From NCBI GenBank assembly GCA_001953115.1, contig LSSL01007669.1, forward strand, positions 1 through 11,473: 11,473 bases of DNA, in the 5' to 3' direction. Origin of the DNA: Smittium mucronatum (taxonomy: Eukaryota > Kickxellomycota > Harpellomycetes > Harpellales > Legeriomycetaceae). Position 1 is the stretch's first letter. Each line of letters starts with the position of its first letter. The notes under the pieces are model-generated. The model did no database searches, had not been told where the DNA came from, and saw only the letters and a program-made list of their open reading frames with translations. A program made the translations under genes and the position numbers. Below are positions 8,391 to 11,473 of the stretch, in pieces.

Positions 8391-8784
8391 ATAATTTTTT
8401 ATCAAGGCCCAGTAATTTTTTTTTTTTAAACAGTAATTATTTTTATAAATTTTTGATTTTTTTAAGAGAAAAACTCTCATATTCTAAAACCTGCTTTTAA
8501 AGTATGTTTTATTTATTTAGATTCATTTTTTTTGATTATATGGTTTTTTAAAAAAAATAGAGCAAATATTTAGTGAAAGATATTAATACAGACAATTTTA
8601 TTTTTATTTTAACAATGATTATGTACTTATATTACAAAAGGTTAAAAAAGAATGATTATATTTCAAAATTATTGTTTGGATATAAAAAAAAGTTATAATT
8701 TAAATTTGATATCATTCACCATCCTTGGTTTTAGTTATAATTTTAGGAGATAATTGCAAAAAAATCGTAATTTAGAAATTGTTT
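8391..8784. other. AT-rich stretch upstream of the second transposase relic
   Basis: The minus strand up to about 8520 may still hold traces of the transposase N-terminus (a frame with VLEYESFSLKKIKN near 8490-8445), but stops are too frequent to assign it. Beyond that nothing is recognisable. Confidence 0.4.
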
Positions 8785-9037
8785 ACAAAAATAGTCAAAC
8801 TTTCAAAATGTTTATGAAACTAGTCAAATAAATTAACATGATTTCTAATTTAGCGAATAAATTTGAGGTAAGTCTTGCTTGAAAAAATTAAGAATGCTCA
8901 TAGGACAAATATATAAGACTCATTTTCATATTTATTATTCGTTGGCTCAATCTATAAATCGAGATAAATACACAATTTTTCTCCTAATTGTGTTTAAATT
9001 CTTTATGAAAAACTATTTTAAGTCTATTTGATATTTT
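8785..9037 (+). repeat. Left arm of long inverted repeat
   Basis: This arm matches the reverse complement of 10013-10273. The core 8918-8971 is identical to the reverse complement of 10085-10138 over 54 bases. On either side the match continues with scattered substitutions and small indels, for example TAGTCAAACTTTC on the left arm against TAGTCGAACTTTC from the right arm, and AGTCTATTTGATATTT against AGTCTATCTGATATTT. Arm limits are by eye. A small hairpin CACAATT...AATTGTG (8971-8992) lies in this arm. Confidence 0.9.
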
Positions 9038-10012
9038 TTATTAACTAGAAATTATTTTTTGAATATTTCTTTGACATTTTTTTGTTGTAATATCTATCTA
9101 ATTAGTGGTGTTTCTTTTTCTTTTAATCATTATATTTTTTATCAAATAAATTCGAATAATTAATCTACAAATTGACCTTTTATAGCTGAAATATGCGAAA
9201 TTTTCTTTTAAAATACAATATTAATAAATTAAATTAAATTATTATGCTTTTAAGCGGTTTTTTTTTATACTTATCATGCTCGATTTCCTCAATTTAATTT
9301 TAGGGATTTGATTCCCTTATAAAAAAAATTTATCCTTGGATATAATTTCTATACATTTCGACATTTAATAAATATTAATTTTTGGATATTAATTATTATT
9401 TAAGATACGTTTTTTGACAAATATACATTTATAATTTTTAATACATTAAAAATATTCTGTTTTTTTACGATCAATATTAAGATAAAGTGATTTTTTGAAA
9501 AAAAAAAAATAGATAATTTTCACCTTGTGCGTTCACGTTTCTTATAGTTAATATTAATTGAAATATTAATTTTTTTGGGAGTCATTCGGTTTATTTGACT
9601 AAAAATTGTAAGCGATTAATACAAGTAGTGTATGTTAAATGTTATAATTTACCGTTAGGGTTATCACCAGGCCTTTTAAAGTATAAATATGACCTACTTA
9701 TGAAATTCATATTTGTAGATTTGTTTAAATAGTTTAAACCAACTCAATAAGACTATCTTTATTTGCATACATAAATATGGATGATTCATTATTTTGGGAT
9801 CAATCTCGGTTGAATTCTGGTTATAAATATTACTGGAAGTAGTCAATTTGCGGAGTTTTTTTTATTTATTCCTGGACCATTTAAAGCTTCAAAAAAATAG
9901 AAAAAATAATTATTTTTTTAATTATTAGAAACAAAATCTATTTATTAATTATTGGTTTTTGTTTTTTAAACAATTTAAGAATATCTTCTATAAATATATG
10001 TCTTTTTATTTT
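9038..10012. other. Spacer between the inverted repeat arms
   Basis: About 975 bases. A minus-strand frame is open over 55 codons at 9861-9697 (with NIYNQNSTEIDPKIMNHPYL), but without a family motif. Several frames of that length are expected by chance in the window. If the arms are terminal repeats, this would be the cargo of a non-autonomous element. Confidence 0.4.
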
Positions 10013-10273
10013 AAATATCAGATAGACTTATCATATTTTTTTATAAAGAATTTAAACACAATTGGGGGGGGGGGAGGGAAGTGGGTATTTATCTCGATTT
10101 ATAGATTGAGCCAACGAATAATAAATATGAAAATGAGTGTTATATTTTTGTCCTGTGGCTATTCTTAATTTTTTCAAACAAGACTCACCTCAAGTTTATT
10201 CGTTAAATTGGAAATCCTGTTAATTTATTTGACAAGCTTCGATAACATTTAGAAAGTTCGACTATTTTTTTTC
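10013..10273 (-). repeat. Right arm of long inverted repeat
   Basis: Reverse-complement partner of 8785-9037 with the 54-base identical core at 10085-10138. It differs from the left arm most clearly at 10062-10084, where a G-rich block replaces the short GGAGAAAAATTG-like stretch of the left arm. The short plus-strand frame 9959-10168 that crosses it shows no family motif and is taken as chance. Confidence 0.9.
10064..10074 (+). repeat. G11 homopolymer in an AT-rich background
   Basis: Eleven consecutive G bases, followed by A and GGG, in the right inverted repeat arm. The left arm has only two consecutive G/C bases at the matching place. A G run this long is very unlikely at about 10% G, so it arose by slippage or is an assembly or sequencing artefact. 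Confidence 0.85.
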
Positions 10274-10844
10274 GATTAACTCTGACTTATATTTTTTATG
10301 ATCTTATCAAACAATTAAGTATGAGAAAATAGGGTAAAATAAGCTGAAAAAACAATTTAAAAAGTAATTTAGATTTTATTGTAATTATTTTTCGGTTTTT
10401 ATAATCCGTATTTTTTAATATCGTAGATTTTCTAAAAAGTATTCAGTTTAATAAATAAAATTTCAGATATCGACTAAATTTTCAGATTTTTAAATCGTTT
10501 TCGGACTTCTATTTTCTAACCAAGTAATTAACACTGATATATAATTATGTAAATCTACGAAAATACTTAATTCTTTCTGTGCTCAAAATTTCTCGGTGAT
10601 CCTATATGTTTAAATCAAAAATTTCGATTTTTTTACAATCTTTATTTATCCAACAATATTCGCGTATAATTAATCTAAAGATAACAGCAAAAAATAAAAA
10701 CCATTCCTGATCCATCAGCCTTGAAAGGGTTATAAAAACCATTTTTCTTAATCATAAATTTATTTTAATATCTGCTACCACAATTTAATTTAATTCTCCA
10801 CAAAATTATGAATATTTCCACAAAAATAAGTATAAATCCTCGGA
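10274..10844. other. AT-rich stretch upstream of the piggyBac-like fragment
   Basis: If the downstream fragment is piggyBac, this is where its first catalytic blocks should lie, but I could not read them. CGTAGATTT (10424-10432) and AAATCTACG (10551-10559) are exact inverted copies without further context. Confidence 0.4.
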
Positions 10845-11061
10845 TTGAAAATTCAGCGTATCAAATTCAAATACTCAGGATTTTTACACATAAAAAATAA
10901 ACCTCATCTATTGAATAAAATTTTTTATTTGCTTAAAAATATGAAAGATTCTTTACAAGGTCAGAATTTTTATTATTGTGAAAACCATTGGTTGTATATT
11001 AATTTATTCCAGCACTTAGCCAATAAAAATAGAAAAACATACTAGACCTAATAAAATCTCA
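10845..11061 (+). pseudogene. Fragment resembling a piggyBac transposase
   Basis: A plus-strand frame opens after TAA (10833-10835) and runs 66 codons to TAG (11043-11045), with no ATG near its start. It reads SGFLHIKNKPHLLNKIFYLL, then GQNFYYCENHWLYINLFQHL, then ANKNRKTY. This matches the order seen in piggyBac (DDE_Tnp_1_7) proteins: a hydrophobic helix, GKG...(D)N(W/Y)(F/Y)TS..LF..L, and a KxTxxxGTxRxNRKGxP block. The Asp of the DN motif appears as Glu (GAA, 10980-10982). The last block appears only in the next frame as TRPNKIS (11041-11061), so a frameshift lies in the A-rich run before 11040. Only the C-terminal part of the core is seen; the first catalytic Asp blocks were not found. Recognition is by motif memory and is less secure than for the MULE relics. 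Confidence 0.5.
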
Positions 11062-11473
11062 GCATTTTACCAACAGAAAATCAGCCTCTAAAATTCATAT
11101 TTTGAATTACCCAATAACTTTATGACCTATCTTAGAGCCATATTTACAAATTAGGAAAGTAGTAAAAATTTAGTAGGAAATTTTCCTCTCTCAAAGAGAA
11201 TCTCCCATATCTTCCACCAAACTATATTATCAAAACACGATTTAAAAATCCATTTATTTCAAAACCTATAATTGGTTTAGTTTATAAAATATGATTTTTT
11301 ATAAGAAATGACAGAGTATGAAAATAATATAATAAACTAGTTGTGCATATTTGTTTTTTTCTTTAAAATAATGAATAAACGATATTTTTGATATTATTTT
11401 TTCTTTTTACGAGAAATTTAAATTAAATTATATTAAAAACTAATAAAAGCTAATTTAAAAAAATTAAAAAAAG
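11062..11473. other. AT-rich tail of the window
   Basis: A plus-strand frame reads KFSSLKENLPYLPPNYIIKT around 11169-11230 without a recognised family. A weak similarity to 5379-5439 occurs at 11144-11194. Nothing else is supported. Confidence 0.4.

Noticed and set aside
9697..9861. 55-codon minus-strand open frame in the inverted repeat spacer
   Set aside because: Several frames of this length are expected by chance in the window and no conserved block was recognised.

Overview
The window looks like a gene-poor, repeat-rich stretch of a very AT-rich eukaryotic genome (roughly 80% A+T by eye). It has no intact gene: the longest ATG-started frame is 87 codons, which chance explains at this composition. 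No tRNA, rRNA or CRISPR array was recognised. Reading across frameshifts, however, shows that it holds decayed DNA transposons. A fungus with AT-rich, repeat-filled DNA would fit, because MULE proteins with a FAR1-type domain are familiar from memory in arbuscular mycorrhizal fungi, plants and oomycetes. The assignment to a group is inference and weak.

Positions 1-1524 (minus strand) are the relic of a FAR1/MULE-type (Mutator-like) transposase. It contains an N-terminal FAR1-like zinc-binding region, the DDE core and the beginning of the C-terminal SWIM zinc finger, where the window edge cuts it. It is broken by stops of all three kinds and by frameshifts, several lying on A/T homopolymers. 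Positions 1525-4050 hold no recognisable gene, only small inverted repeats.

Positions about 4028-4494 form a GC-rich island (about 40% G+C by count over 4081-4500, against about 20% around it). It is bounded and punctuated by four copies of GCTTAAT. I could not identify it; it is the least explained object in the window. Positions 4502-6200 are AT-rich filler. Positions 6200-6560 are a cytosine-rich, guanine-poor tract built from degenerate TCAACT-like units kept in one codon phase, which would read as a Ser/Thr-rich segment.

Positions about 7080-8390 (minus strand) are the relic of a second, different Mutator-like transposase (MuDR-like core plus a damaged SWIM-like end). Positions 8785-9037 and 10013-10273 are the two arms of an inverted repeat with a 54-bp identical core, enclosing about 975 bp, possibly the terminal repeats of a non-autonomous transposon. 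Positions 10845-11061 (plus strand) carry a fragment resembling a piggyBac transposase. Nothing here appears to work as an operon or pathway. The window is best read as a transposon graveyard, with one GC-rich element and one large inverted repeat that deserve follow-up.
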